From assembly GCF_014695385.1 (NCBI RefSeq), contig NZ_JACJOD010000051.1:1-32320 (forward strand): a stretch of DNA of 32,320 nucleotides, in the 5' to 3' direction. Below the pieces are notes generated by a model. It did no database searches and was not told the origin of the DNA. It was given only the letters and a program-made list of their open reading frames with translations. Each line of letters begins with the position of its first letter. Position 1 is the stretch's first letter. Both the position numbers and the translations under genes were made by a program. Shown piece by piece: positions 32,210-32,320 of the stretch. Source of the stretch: Trichocoleus sp. FACHB-46. Lineage in GTDB: Bacteria > Cyanobacteriota > Cyanobacteriia > FACHB-46.

Positions 32210-32320
32210 ACCAATTCTTCAAAAGTAGACGACAGATGCTATAAAACTTGAGGTGGGTTTAATCGTAGAGTATGGCAGGGGTTTACAAACTAGAGATACA
32301 AGAGAGTGAAGAGGATCTCA
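32210..32320 (+). mobile_element. Start of an IS630-family element (partial)
   Basis: The left end probably lies at about 32210-32215 near TATACCAATTCTTC, since IS630 elements insert at TA and this is where intron-like sequence ends. The element runs off the right edge of the window. The exact terminal repeat is inferred, not verified. Confidence 0.4.
32272..32320 (+). CDS. IS630-family transposase, N-terminus (partial)
   Basis: ATG 32272 opens 16 codons before the window ends, reading MAGVYKLEIQESEEDL. This matches the usual start of cyanobacterial IS630-type transposases, which continue with an L-K/R-x-L-L-R-x-x-K helix-turn-helix entry (outside the window). The start is preceded by AGAGT, a weak ribosome-binding site. 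Only 49 bp are visible, so identity rests on this short stretch. Confidence 0.55.
   Translation, partial: MAGVYKLEIQESEEDL

Overview
The window looks like chromosomal DNA from a (probably filamentous) cyanobacterium. The octamer GCGATCGC (HIP1) recurs throughout, and several genes belong to families typical of cyanobacteria: SbtA/SbtB, a NhaS3-type antiporter, a cyanobacterial-style Mrp operon, and RppA/RppB. All assignments come from reading the sequence and translations; no database search was possible.

Layout. (1) 1-1988: an IS1-family end, a remnant of a Ser/Thr-kinase 5' end, a small cupin gene and about 850 bp of non-coding DNA before sbtA. (2) 1989-9158, + strand: sbtA-sbtB (Na+/bicarbonate symporter and its PII-like regulator), a terminator, a CPA2 Na+/H+ antiporter, and a tightly overlapping Mrp operon (C, D, E, F, G, a split MrpA C-terminus, B). 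The likely logic is Na+-driven bicarbonate uptake with Na+ extrusion alongside. (3) 9279-18320: a membrane-stress region with a voltage-sensor-type ion channel, two DUF389 proteins, an MscS channel, a DUF2254 protein, a YjdF-like protein, a PRC-barrel/DUF2382 stress protein and an AI-2E-family permease. (4) 18617-19721: small, apparently interrupted membrane ORFs. (5) 19753-23818: the RppB/RppA two-component system, then an exported protein and a lipoprotein with a duplicated domain. (6) 23942-30948: a GH31 glucosidase pseudogene, an Nramp-like transporter without the canonical metal motifs, and a run of HAD phosphatase, sensory-rhodopsin-transducer-like protein, GH13 trehalose-synthase-like enzyme, DUF1206 protein and LLM flavin oxidoreductase. 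(7) 30896-32320: a frameshifted, truncated IS701-type transposase, the 5' part of a group II intron, and the start of an IS630-type element.

The most interesting signals are these. The same two-part operator-like arrangement (two pairs of TGAAAT-like repeats with 11-bp spacing, the pairs 77-78 bp apart) lies upstream of mscS and in the intergenic region between rppA and the exported-protein gene, which suggests an RppA regulon. A 21-nt tandem repeat has expanded inside the cytoplasmic loop of SbtA. An ASRT-like protein sits beside a trehalose-type enzyme with no rhodopsin in view. The Nramp homologue lacks the usual DPGN and MPH signatures.
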